This document shows, piece by piece, positions 52,210-61,051 of a DNA stretch of 64,000 nucleotides. The position numbers and the translations under genes are program-made. Position 1 is the first letter of the stretch. The number at the start of each line of letters is the position of its first letter. Source of the DNA: Olavius algarvensis Delta 4 endosymbiont (lineage in GTDB: Bacteria > Desulfobacterota > Desulfobacteria > Desulfobacterales > CAJINA01). The stretch spans positions 1 through 64,000 of the forward strand of contig CAJINA010000246.1 in assembly GCA_905176665.1 (NCBI GenBank). Reading direction: 5' to 3'. The notes under the pieces are model-generated. The model ran no database searches. It worked only from the letters and a program-made list of their open reading frames with translations, and had not been told where the DNA came from.

Positions 52210-52704
52210 ATGCGTTCACCAATACACATACAGGATCACGGGGTTTCACTAATCGAAATGATGGTCGTCCTGATGCTCTTGGGAATTGTTTCCGCCGTGG
52301 TTATCAGCCGGATCACCAGTACTGCCGATATGGAACTGGCCGTCAAGGCTAATTCGGTCCGCAACCACATCCGCTATGCCCAGATCGTGGCCATGAAAAG
52401 CAACGATATGACCTGGGGTATAAAATGTGACGGAACCGATTACTGGGTTTTCAAGACGGCCACCCCCGAAGTGGCGGCCGAACCGAACGACACCAATAAC
52501 ATGGTTTACCTGCCCGGCAATGAAAATAAAAAAATCGCACTGCCGGATATGGATGCCTTCACGCTCTGTTTCGATCGCTTCGGCATCCCTTATGAATACC
52601 AGGCTACCACTATTGTTCCGATCACGGCGGCTGAAACCATCCAAATAGGCCCCCGCTCGCTGGCCGTTACCCCGGAAACGGGTTTTGTGGAACGAGGGAC
52701 CTGA
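52210..52704 (+). CDS. pseudopilin (GspH/FimT-like)
   Basis: A minor pilin of the GspH/FimT type. The 164-residue product from the ATG at 52210 has an 11-residue leader ending in Gly, then the type III cleavage motif 'VSLIEMMVVLMLLGIVSAVVISR', with Glu at +5. The globular part has a beta-rich pattern. Upstream ATGs (52102, 52126) would give over-long leaders. It starts a set of three pseudopilin genes followed by a PilX-like protein, the usual priming-complex order. Confidence 0.82.
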   Translation: MRSPIHIQDHGVSLIEMMVVLMLLGIVSAVVISRITSTADMELAVKANSVRNHIRYAQIVAMKSNDMTWGIKCDGTDYWVFKTATPEVAAEPNDTNNMVYLPGNENKKIALPDMDAFTLCFDRFGIPYEYQATTIVPITAAETIQIGPRSLAVTPETGFVERGT

Positions 52705-52705
52705 T

Positions 52706-53143
52706 ATGACCGCAGGGACAACACAACGTGGTTTCACGCTCATTGAGATTATCGTCACCATTCTACTCGGATCTATTCTGGCCGCCCTGATGTTTCAATT
52801 TATGGGCACCGCCCTGACCGGCAGTTCCGGACCGGTCAACATCGTCCGGGATAGCGCGGATATGGAGGCGCTTATGGAAGAGGTTATTGCCGACTATGTC
52901 AAACGCATCAACGCCAACCCGGCCACGGCCCTGGCGCTGATGAAGACCGATGCAGATGCCTTGGTTTACGGCAGTGAGGTAACCATGGCCTACATCGAAT
53001 TTGACGGCAGCGGCAATGAGGCGGTGCCGGCCTCGCCACCTACCGATACACTGAAGGTGACGGTGCAATCTGCCGGCCATACACTGGTAACGTTGCTGAC
53101 CAACAGCCGGGCGCAAACCGATGACCCGGTAAGCAAATACTGA
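52706..53143 (+). CDS. pseudopilin (PilV/GspI-like)
   Basis: A 145-residue prepilin. The leader 'MTAGTTQRG' is followed by 'FTLIEIIVTILLGSILAALMFQFMG' with Glu at +5. GAGGG precedes the ATG, which lies 1 base after the previous stop. Minor-pilin subclass is a guess from order. Confidence 0.8.
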   Translation: MTAGTTQRGFTLIEIIVTILLGSILAALMFQFMGTALTGSSGPVNIVRDSADMEALMEEVIADYVKRINANPATALALMKTDADALVYGSEVTMAYIEFDGSGNEAVPASPPTDTLKVTVQSAGHTLVTLLTNSRAQTDDPVSKY

Positions 53144-53148
53144 GGCCC

Positions 53149-53640
53149 ATGCACAAGGAAGCCGGATTCACCTTGATCGAGGTTGTTGCCTCGCTGGTAC
53201 TCGTTGGCATACTCGCCACCTTTGCCAGCCTGTTCCTGGTGGTCGGCCTAACAGGCTACGAAACGACCCGCAATGCGGCTGACGCCGCCATGAATGCCGA
53301 GGTGGCACTGAACCGGATCAGCCTGGAGCTGCGCACCATCAACAGCATCCCGTCGGCGCCGGTGGCCAACACATCGTTGGCCTACACCAGTTCGGAGGCC
53401 ACCTTGAGCGGCAGCCGAACCTTGAGATTTTCGTCGGGCAGTCTTTTTGTCAGAGTCGATGGTGTCGATTATAAACTGATCGAGGATATTTCCAATCCAC
53501 TGCTGTCCATAAGTTACGACGACCTGGACAATGACACCCTGGACGAAGTGGCTTATATCACAATCGGATTCGAACTGGAGGCCATGCCGGCCTTCCAGGT
53601 TCGGGTTTATCCGCGAGTGATGATTGACAAAACATGGTAA
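53149..53640 (+). CDS. pseudopilin (PilW/GspJ-like)
   Basis: A 163-residue prepilin with a very short leader 'MHKEAG' and mature start 'FTLIEVVASLVLVGILATFASLFLVV', Glu at +5. The globular part is beta-rich ('LRFSSGSLFVRVDGVDYKLIEDI'). It follows the previous pseudopilin by 5 bases. PilW/GspJ-like is inferred from size and order. Confidence 0.8.
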   Translation: MHKEAGFTLIEVVASLVLVGILATFASLFLVVGLTGYETTRNAADAAMNAEVALNRISLELRTINSIPSAPVANTSLAYTSSEATLSGSRTLRFSSGSLFVRVDGVDYKLIEDISNPLLSISYDDLDNDTLDEVAYITIGFELEAMPAFQVRVYPRVMIDKTW

Positions 53641-53659
53641 ATGGCTGATATTTAGACTG

Positions 53660-56600
53660 ATGCGTACTCTAACAAAATCTAAACTGGGACACAGGACCCC
53701 CAAAGGCGCACCGCTGATCGGACCGGACCAGTCCGGCGCCGTCATGATATATATCATCGTAGTGATCCTGATCTTTGGTTTCCTGGGCGCCGGCATGATC
53801 TCCATGTTTACCTCCTCGACCATGATGAGCTCCGGAACGCCCAACTATGCCCGCAACGCCGAGTACCTCGCTGAAGCGGGCCTGCGCTACACCGTCAGTG
53901 AGCTCAGAAACAAAGGCTACACAAAAGGTGTTATCAGCACCCTGAACAACACAACGTACACTCTCACTGACGTCGGGACCTTTACCGTCAATGTGTTCGG
54001 CAAATGGTTTGAATCAACAGCCGATTACGATGCCTCCAGCGGGACCCTCTCTTTGAACATCCCGCAATGGAATTCGAGCACCGGGAATTTTCCGAATGAC
54101 ACCATCACCACGGACGAATTCGATATTCCCACCGGTGCCTGGGTTGTGAACCTGGAGGGTCTCCGCGACGCGAAGATTTACAGTGGTACACCGGATAAAT
54201 ATTCCGCCGAAATCCAGAGCGTGGTCTATTCATCCATCAATATCAACCTGACGGATGATTTCGAGGCCAAAGCCAGTTCCGTTTCCCCCTATCGCCCGGC
54301 TGATCCCATCTGCCTGGCCGTTAAGTCGGGATCGCTTCAAACCCCCGTTGCCGGAGGAGAGTTGGAATTACCAGATGCAGCGAACGCATTCTTCCCGGAA
54401 AAATACGGCTCTTTCTACGTAGAAGATGACCTAGCCGAGAAAAAACTCTACTTCTATGAGAAAAGAGAAATAGTGCCGGGGGTTCCACAAAAAGCAAAAC
54501 TTACCGGCCTGTCGGAAGCTGTGTCCGTCGACCCAGGTGACCTTGTCATTTTATCAACCCGCAACCACATGATTGCTGCTTCCGGTGCGGCCAGCAGCAG
54601 TACCACCGGGGGTGAGAATTTTCACGCTTCCAACTATAGACAGAACATCCTGTCGCCCCAGGATGTGGATCCGCCGGCCATTGACCTGCCCGAGGATCTG
54701 GAAACGGATGCCATTGTCGGTAAGATGGATACACCGGCCGAATCCGATTCCGGGGCCGTGGATGTGGATACCGGTACCGGTGAAATCACGCTGGGCGGGG
54801 GCGTCACTTCCGCGTACGGGTCGGTATTCTTCGGCGGGGATGTCACCATTGGCGGCGCCTCGGTCTGCAACGGCGGCAAATGTGTGTTCGACAAAGGCGT
54901 GCGCACCTTTTTCGTATTGGATTACACCGGCACCGGCGACGGCTTCACCTTTGCCCTGATCAACGGCACCGACAACTCGGTCGGAGCGACCGGCGGGAGC
55001 GGCGGTTCCGGTGAGTTGCTGGCCTATGCCGGCGACGGCGGTGCGATCGGCTCCGGTCTGATACCGCCCAAGATGGCCCTCGAATTCGACACCTATGTCA
55101 ACAGCAGCCGGAACGACCCGGACCTGGGCACCTCCCATCGGGACGTCCTGCAGTATGTCTACTGGGGCGACAGCCAGGCCGACCTGTTTGATGACAACGA
55201 GCACGATACGGGCGGGTCCGGCGAAAAATGGTCGCCCTACAGCACCAACCACGACGTTATCACACCAACGGTTCTCAACAGCGATGAAACCGCGCTGTAT
55301 GCCAACAGCAACGGCGATATCTACGCCCTTAACCCGGATGACGGAAGCACTCTGTGGACATCACCCGACTACTTTGACCTCACCACCGATTCATTTGCTG
55401 GTCTCGTGGTTGACGGTTCCGGCCAGATCCTGATCGGCAATGATTATAGCGCCGGCTATATCGATTCCATTAAACCCGACGGCAGCGGTTGGAACTGGTT
55501 CACCGCTGTAATCGGCGATGTCCGCTCCAACCCGGTGATCGACAGCAGCGGCATCGTCTATTTCGGGACGGAAAGCGGCTATTTCTACGCCTTCAATAAC
55601 AACCCCAGTTCCGGCATCGCCAAGTGGTCCTACAATATCGGCGGCGGCTACGACATCAAGGGCACCCCGGCCCTGAGCGCGGATGAAGCCACGGTCTATT
55701 TTGCCTCCATCGATTCCGAGTACCTCTATGCTCTCAACACGTCCGACGGGTCTTTCAAGTGGCGGTTGGACTTGCTGGGGCCGATCTACTCCTCACCCGT
55801 GGTGGCCGACGACGGTACCATTTACATCGGCAGTGACGGCGGCTCCGGGGTGGGCTACCTGTTCGCCGTCAATCCGGACGGAAGCCAGAAGTGGCGTTAC
55901 GATTTTATCCCCACCAATCCCCATAGTGCCCCCACCATCGGCCCCGACGGCACCATTTATATTGGCAATGACGATAATTATCTCTATGCCATCACCGACG
56001 AGGGGACCTCCGGTGCGCTGAAATGGCGCTTTCTCACCGGCGGAGATATTGACTCCAAACCTCTGGTCCATGAGGACGGCACGATCTGGTTCGGTTCGAA
56101 CGATAATCATCTGTACGTCGTCGACAATGAAGGCGGGCTCCAGATCGACCGTTTCAACCTCTATGGGGATGTCACGGCCGGCCCAATCCAGGGCTCCGAC
56201 GGGGCCGTGTACGTCGGTTCCAAAAACAACAAAGTGTTCGCCCACAAGCCATCCTGCAACCCGCAGAATATCGAAACCCGCGTTTTTTCTTACGACGATC
56301 TGCTGGCCGGTGAAGCCGTAGAGGAGCTTGGCGATATCGCTGATTCTGACAACTGGCTAAACAGCAGCCCCTGGGCCGTGCGCGTGGAGGTGGAACGCAG
56401 TGAGACGGCCAATTCCCGGGGGTTATATGAGTATACCCTAAAGACCTGGATTCGCCAGTGCCAGCAGGCCGGCTGCGGTGACATCACCGCCACCTATTTT
56501 GCAGATACGCGTATCGCCTACGAAGCCAAAGGCCCGCACCTCACCCAGACAGTCGGACTTTGTCCTGATCAGCATGATAAATTCGACACCTTTCTCTATG

Positions 56601-56713
56601 GATTTACCCAGGCCACCGGCAGCGCGAGCCAGACTGCAATCATCACCAACATAGGATTAGGCTTCATACGACAAGGCGACTTCGTCATCTCCAGCGATGC
56701 GAACTGGCAATAG
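53660..56713 (+). CDS. PilX-like protein with L-type-lectin-like domain and PQQ-like beta-propeller
   Basis: A 1017-residue surface protein. The N-terminus (about 28-90) has a hydrophobic helix and the PilX-type 'ARNAEYLAEAGLRYTVSELRNKGYT'; there is no GFTLIE cleavage motif. An L-type-lectin-like domain follows at about 410-525 (DGFTFALINGTD, then LLAYAGDGG and MALEFDTYVN). From about 530 to 865 come at least seven repeats of the 'TVYFGS.DG.LYALNP.DGS.KW' pattern, a PQQ-type propeller without evident PQQ ligands. The order resembles PilX fused to a PilY1-like tip. I infer a glycan-binding pilus-tip adhesin. Confidence 0.85.
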   Translation: MRTLTKSKLGHRTPKGAPLIGPDQSGAVMIYIIVVILIFGFLGAGMISMFTSSTMMSSGTPNYARNAEYLAEAGLRYTVSELRNKGYTKGVISTLNNTTYTLTDVGTFTVNVFGKWFESTADYDASSGTLSLNIPQWNSSTGNFPNDTITTDEFDIPTGAWVVNLEGLRDAKIYSGTPDKYSAEIQSVVYSSININLTDDFEAKASSVSPYRPADPICLAVKSGSLQTPVAGGELELPDAANAFFPEKYGSFYVEDDLAEKKLYFYEKREIVPGVPQKAKLTGLSEAVSVDPGDLVILSTRNHMIAASGAASSSTTGGENFHASNYRQNILSPQDVDPPAIDLPEDLETDAIVGKMDTPAESDSGAVDVDTGTGEITLGGGVTSAYGSVFFGGDVTIGGASVCNGGKCVFDKGVRTFFVLDYTGTGDGFTFALINGTDNSVGATGGSGGSGELLAYAGDGGAIGSGLIPPKMALEFDTYVNSSRNDPDLGTSHRDVLQYVYWGDSQADLFDDNEHDTGGSGEKWSPYSTNHDVITPTVLNSDETALYANSNGDIYALNPDDGSTLWTSPDYFDLTTDSFAGLVVDGSGQILIGNDYSAGYIDSIKPDGSGWNWFTAVIGDVRSNPVIDSSGIVYFGTESGYFYAFNNNPSSGIAKWSYNIGGGYDIKGTPALSADEATVYFASIDSEYLYALNTSDGSFKWRLDLLGPIYSSPVVADDGTIYIGSDGGSGVGYLFAVNPDGSQKWRYDFIPTNPHSAPTIGPDGTIYIGNDDNYLYAITDEGTSGALKWRFLTGGDIDSKPLVHEDGTIWFGSNDNHLYVVDNEGGLQIDRFNLYGDVTAGPIQGSDGAVYVGSKNNKVFAHKPSCNPQNIETRVFSYDDLLAGEAVEELGDIADSDNWLNSSPWAVRVEVERSETANSRGLYEYTLKTWIRQCQQAGCGDITATYFADTRIAYEAKGPHLTQTVGLCPDQHDKFDTFLYGFTQATGSASQTAIITNIGLGFIRQGDFVISSDANWQ

Positions 56714-56719
56714 ACCGGC

Positions 56720-58795
56720 ATGCTGAATACCACAAGAGCCTCAAATCAGGATTTCACGAAGGTCTCCGGTCGTACCGCCGCATTTTTTTTCGCGCCGCTT
56801 TTCTTGTTGGTATGCCTGCTGGCCATCTACTGGCCCGGGTTTTCTGGTGATTGGTACCTTGACGATTTCGGCAATATCCACGAAAATCCCAATATCCACC
56901 TGACATCGCTGACTGCGGATGAGATTACCAAAAGCTTTTACGGCCTGGACCAGACCCACCGACGGTTCAACCGCCCCCTTTCCTATTTTTCACTGGCCCT
57001 GAACTACTATTTCGGAGGTACAAACCCTTTTGGTTACCATGTCGTCAATTTTCTAGTTCACTACACAACGGCTGCATTTCTTTTTCTCCTTACTCTCAAC
57101 ATATTGAAGCTGCCACTCTTCAATGGAAAATATGACAAGGCGGCCTACGCCATCGCCCTGCTCTCTTCTTTTCTATGGGCGACCCACCCGATCCAGGTAA
57201 ACGCGGTCACCTATATCGTCCAACGCATGTCTGCCTTGGCAGGCCTGTTTACGGTCCTGTCTCTCTATTGTTATGTAAAAGCCCGGAAAAAACAGCAGCC
57301 GGCTGATCACGGGCATTTTCCTTATGGTTGGTACCTAACGTGTACTATCGCGGGGGCCTGCGCTGTAGCCAGTAAACAGAACGCAGCTATGCTCCCTTTC
57401 AGCATACTTCTTTTGGAGATCCTGCTTATTCGAAGAGCACCGCATTCACGACAGACAAACCAAATGCTGAAAATCCTGATTCCGCCGGTAGTGATTTTTC
57501 TTCTAATCATCGTCTTTCTCGGTGGGCTGTCAGTCTTTCAAGCCAATTACGGTTCACGGCCATTTACCATGGCTGATAGACTCTTGACCGAGCCGCGGGT
57601 TATCTTTTTCTACATTGGTCAACTACTGAATCCATCCGGAGCGACTTTCGCACTTCTGCATGATTTCCAGGTTTCAACATCTGTATTCTCAACCTGGACA
57701 ACGCTGCCGGCTATCCTGTTAATAATCGCTATTATCGTCATGTGCCTGCTGTTCAGTAAAAAGTGGCCCCTGTTTTCATTCTGCTATCTTTTTTTCTTTT
57801 TAAACCACGCCGTAGAAGGCTCGTTCATTCCCCTCGAACTCATCTTTGAACATCGTAATTACCTGCCATCGCTCTTCTTTTTCCTCTTGCCCACAATTGG
57901 ATTTTTCAAAGTAGTCGAATATTTTTCTTATTCTCCCTTCTTAAGAATCCTTGCGGTCTTTGGTTTGGCCATATGGATACTTGGCCAGGCTCACACAACC
58001 TATATGCAAAACGCACTCTTCGGGAATCAAGTTTTTTTCTGGACCCTCAATGTAAAGGCTTACCCGGACTTGCATCGCCCACGCCACAACCTTGCCAAGG
58101 CCATGTTCCTGGCCGGGCTGGATAATGAGGCCGAACGACAGATGCACCTCTCGCTGGAAGGAAAAAGTGCTGCCAGACAAAGCCAGAAATTTGCAACTGT
58201 TTACAACCTGGGCGTCTTTTACTTTTACAAAATGGAATACCAGCGGGCCATGAAGCTGTTCTCCATGTTTTTGCGGTCTTCTCCAAATCATATAAACGCA
58301 CTTAAGAATATAGCCGAGCTATATATGCAATTAGGTGAAACCGATAAGGCGCTGCAGGCAATCGATAAGGCCCTCGCCCGCGCCCCGGACAATTCGTCCC
58401 TGCATATCATCAAAGGCTATATCCTGCTGGCCCGGAAAGACGTAGACGGTGCGTTCGCAGAAGCGGATTTGGCCAGTGGCCTGAATCATAATAAAATCGG
58501 GGTAGGTTATATTAAGGCTGAGGGTTACCGGCTAGAAAAAGAGTACGATAAAGCTATAAAACAATTTAATAGAATAGCGGCGCAGGACCATGGTCACTAT
58601 GCGGCGCTTCTTTCGTTGATAGAACTCTACTATCTAACCGGCCGACAAAACTTGCTAGCGCAAACCATTGGGGAATTAAATCGTAACATTGATAGGCATT
58701 TAAAATCTCAAATGCTGGTGATTTACGATCGTCGTTGGAATTTCGCCGGACCTGAGCGGATGCGGACCATCAAGCGGATATTGAATGCCCCCTGA
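56720..58795 (+). CDS. TMTC-like membrane glycosyltransferase with C-terminal TPRs
   Basis: A 691-residue polytopic protein. The N-terminal half has about 10-12 helices and a GT-C/TMTC-like signature: an acidic pair just after the first helix ('YLDDFGNIHENPNI'), 'RFNRPLSYFSLALNYYFGG.NPFGYHVVNFLVHY', and 'THPIQVNAVTYIVQR'. From about 480 on there are TPR-like repeats ('NLGVFYFYKMEYQRAMKLF', 'AELYMQLGETDKALQAIDKAL'). Such enzymes transfer sugar from a lipid carrier to protein. It lies beside the pilin, so pilin or tip-protein O-glycosylation is plausible, not shown. Base use is AT-richer than the neighbours. Confidence 0.78.
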   Translation: MLNTTRASNQDFTKVSGRTAAFFFAPLFLLVCLLAIYWPGFSGDWYLDDFGNIHENPNIHLTSLTADEITKSFYGLDQTHRRFNRPLSYFSLALNYYFGGTNPFGYHVVNFLVHYTTAAFLFLLTLNILKLPLFNGKYDKAAYAIALLSSFLWATHPIQVNAVTYIVQRMSALAGLFTVLSLYCYVKARKKQQPADHGHFPYGWYLTCTIAGACAVASKQNAAMLPFSILLLEILLIRRAPHSRQTNQMLKILIPPVVIFLLIIVFLGGLSVFQANYGSRPFTMADRLLTEPRVIFFYIGQLLNPSGATFALLHDFQVSTSVFSTWTTLPAILLIIAIIVMCLLFSKKWPLFSFCYLFFFLNHAVEGSFIPLELIFEHRNYLPSLFFFLLPTIGFFKVVEYFSYSPFLRILAVFGLAIWILGQAHTTYMQNALFGNQVFFWTLNVKAYPDLHRPRHNLAKAMFLAGLDNEAERQMHLSLEGKSAARQSQKFATVYNLGVFYFYKMEYQRAMKLFSMFLRSSPNHINALKNIAELYMQLGETDKALQAIDKALARAPDNSSLHIIKGYILLARKDVDGAFAEADLASGLNHNKIGVGYIKAEGYRLEKEYDKAIKQFNRIAAQDHGHYAALLSLIELYYLTGRQNLLAQTIGELNRNIDRHLKSQMLVIYDRRWNFAGPERMRTIKRILNAP

Positions 58796-58835
58796 TCAGG
58801 GTGCCCGCTAGACAAGTTATCCGATTTTTACAAAC

Positions 58836-58867
58836 AAAAAAGGTGCCCATTTACATGCGCACCTTTT
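58836..58867. terminator. bidirectional rho-independent terminator
   Basis: An A-run and GGTGC (58836-58846) pair with GCACC and a T-run (58859-58867). The loop is about 12 bases. It sits between the convergent glycosyltransferase and pilin genes and has T-runs in both readings. Confidence 0.75.
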
Positions 58868-58891
58868 CAACAACACTAGAACAGCCGGTAG

Positions 58892-59320
58892 CTACTGGTA
58901 TCGCGGTAATTCGATGACCTCGCTAATGGCCTGGGACGTACCGGCACCGGCATCGATAATATAATTGCCCGTTACTGTGATTGTACCTGCGGTCTTACTT
59001 GGCGGCGATCCGGAAACTGTCCATCCGGTGATTTGGAAGTCGTCCCCTAAGTTGGTGCCGACATCAGAAGCGGCCCAGGACATGTTTGCCGTGTCGCCCC
59101 ACGTGTAGCCTTCGAGCAGTTTCTGGGCAAAATACTGGTTAACGCGGACTTTCAATTCGGACATGGCCGTATAAATCGCTTTTTCCCTGGCCTTTGACTG
59201 CAGATCGAAAAATTTAGGAACTGCCACTGCCGCGAGGATTCCCATGATTACCAGAACCGCAATAATTTCGATCAGAGTGAAACCACCTTCATCTTTTGAA
59301 AGTAAGTTCTTTTTCCTCAT
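58892..59320 (-). CDS. type IV major-pilin-like protein
   Basis: A 142-residue prepilin. The leader of 13 residues (MRKKNLLSKDEGG) precedes the mature 'FTLIEIIAVLVIMGILAAVAVPKFFDLQSKAREKA', a full type IVa-like N-terminal helix with Glu at +5; the C-terminal part is a small beta domain without a clear disulfide pair. GGAGGA precedes the ATG at 59320, favoured over one 24 bases upstream. A sigma-54 promoter lies ~135 bases upstream, and a regulator of that class is the next gene. It is the best candidate for the major pilin, but naming it pilA is uncertain. Confidence 0.85.
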   Translation of the reverse strand: MRKKNLLSKDEGGFTLIEIIAVLVIMGILAAVAVPKFFDLQSKAREKAIYTAMSELKVRVNQYFAQKLLEGYTWGDTANMSWAASDVGTNLGDDFQITGWTVSGSPPSKTAGTITVTGNYIIDAGAGTSQAISEVIELPRYQ

Positions 59321-59454
59321 TGTTCTGTCCTCCATCCTGGGCAAGTATGTTCGCTTTAATGGTTAACGTGTCGGTATCCTACGAATTCTTTAGCAATTAC
59401 CAGAAGAACGTCGGACTTTTTGGCCAATCGTCCGCCAGTTAAGAGTTATTTTGA

Positions 59455-59469
59455 GCAATAGTCGTGCCA
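59455..59469 (-). promoter_or_regulatory. sigma-54 promoter for the pilin gene
   Basis: Read on the minus strand the site is TTGGCACGACTATTGCT, with TGGCAC and TTGC separated by 5 bases, an almost exact match to the sigma-54 -24/-12 consensus. Transcription would start near 59443, giving a leader of about 120 bases before the pilin ATG. Confidence 0.8.
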
Positions 59470-59645
59470 ACATCGCATGAATCGGAAAGAAAATGACACC
59501 CAGAGCCCAAAAAGGCTCCTTTTCCCCTCTATCTACAAGAAATTGCCCTTTTCGGCCTAAATTTTGTTTTACTACTTGTAATTATTGGAATTTGGCTTTT
59601 TACAAAACAAAGGTCTCTGCAACAATAATTGTAGCCTTTTCTCCA

Positions 59646-61001
59646 TTAATTGCTGTTTTTTATCTCTTCTACATCAATACCATACTTCTTGACACGATGC
59701 CACAGGCTTCTCTGGTTAATGCCCAGTAGCTCGGCGGCCTTGATTTGGACGCCGTTTGTTTTTTTCAGGGCCTCGATAAGGATTCCTCTTTCAATTTCTT
59801 TGATCTGATCGTCGATTGAAGCGGATTGCCCCCCCTCCTCAGATGGCCGGGTAATCAGGCCGCCGCTATATCCCCGGGAGATATTGTCCGGCAGGTGCTG
59901 GGTCTCAATTTCACCACTCTCCGTCATGACCGCCGCCCTCTCAACCGTGTTCTGCAATTCCCGGATATTGCCCGGCCAGGCATACCCGATCAATAGTTGC
60001 AGGGCGGCCGAGTTCACTCCCAATTTCGTGGTACTGGGTGAGTCCATCAAAAACCGTTCGACGATAAGCGGAATGTCCTCTTTTCTTTCCTTGAGAGCGG
60101 GCAGAAATATGGTGAACACATTCAGTCGAAAGTACAGGTCCTCCCGGAACCGCCCTTCCTTTACCATCACTTCCAGGTTCTTGTTGGTTGCGGCTATAAA
60201 GCGTACATCAACTTTAATCGGTTTGGTCCCGCCGACCCGGTCAAACTCTCTCTCCTGTAGGACTCTTAATATTTTAGCCTGTAAATTCAGAGGCATATCT
60301 CCAATTTCATCCAGAAAGATGGTGCCCCGGTTGGCCACCTCGAACTTCCCGGATTTACGCGACACAGCCCCCGTAAAAGCCCCTTTTTCGTGCCCAAAAA
60401 GTTCGCTTTCGAGCAGTTCCTCGGGCATTGCGGCACAGTTGATTTTCACAAAGGGTCGCTGCGCCCGTTTGCTGTGCTCAAATATACTGGTGGCAATCAG
60501 TTCCTTGCCGGTGCCGCTTTCACCCAGAATCAGTACGGTTGCATCAGTGGGGGCCACCTTCATGATCTGCTTTAAAACGCCCCGCATGGCGACACTTTCG
60601 CCTACAATCTTGGGGAACAGCTGACGGGCGTCCACCTTGTTCAACACATCGGTTATTCGTTTGAAAACATTTGCATAATGGACCAACTCATCGCCCTGCT
60701 GGTTGCTATTGGTGTCATCTTCCTTGACATGCGCGGACAGGGCCGGCAGTTTTTCGGCCTCTTTCAAAAACTTTTTCATCGGGTTCAGCAACATATAAAC
60801 AATCACCATGCCGCAAAGATAGGAGAGTACTGCTATGGCGAAAATCCAGGCGTTCACCGGCGTATTGAGTCCCAGGTCGTGTTTCATGAGGTATTCGGTG
60901 ATCCGAAAGGAAACCGGGGATGAGATAATACTGAGCCCGGCTACGATCATGGGAATGATGATGTAGAGACTGATATAGAATCTTGATTTGCTAAGTGCCA
61001 T
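59646..61001 (-). CDS. membrane-anchored sigma-54-dependent transcriptional activator (Fis family)
   Basis: A 451-residue enhancer-binding protein. Unlike PilR or NtrC it has no receiver: the N-terminus instead has two membrane helices (about 8-30 and 51-72) with a short intervening loop, then a ~60-residue linker. The AAA+ domain has Walker A GESGTGKE (160-167) and GAFTGA (207-212), the sigma-54 contact loop. A Fis-type helix-turn-helix is at the C-terminus ('[20 protein letters not shown]'). It is likely to activate the sigma-54 promoter just downstream. Loop sensing in the membrane is inferred. Confidence 0.9.
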   Translation of the reverse strand: MALSKSRFYISLYIIIPMIVAGLSIISSPVSFRITEYLMKHDLGLNTPVNAWIFAIAVLSYLCGMVIVYMLLNPMKKFLKEAEKLPALSAHVKEDDTNSNQQGDELVHYANVFKRITDVLNKVDARQLFPKIVGESVAMRGVLKQIMKVAPTDATVLILGESGTGKELIATSIFEHSKRAQRPFVKINCAAMPEELLESELFGHEKGAFTGAVSRKSGKFEVANRGTIFLDEIGDMPLNLQAKILRVLQEREFDRVGGTKPIKVDVRFIAATNKNLEVMVKEGRFREDLYFRLNVFTIFLPALKERKEDIPLIVERFLMDSPSTTKLGVNSAALQLLIGYAWPGNIRELQNTVERAAVMTESGEIETQHLPDNISRGYSGGLITRPSEEGGQSASIDDQIKEIERGILIEALKKTNGVQIKAAELLGINQRSLWHRVKKYGIDVEEIKNSN

Positions 61002-61051
61002 AGCAAGTGACTCCTGGTAACGGGCAGTCCAATCGTATCGTCACTTTGCAG

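Noticed and set aside
54554-55252. 232-residue minus-strand ORF
   Set aside because: Opposite the lectin-like part of the PilX-like gene; Gly/Val-rich shadow.
59646-61001. calling the activator PilR
   Set aside because: It lacks a receiver domain and carries membrane helices, so orthology to PilR is not supported.
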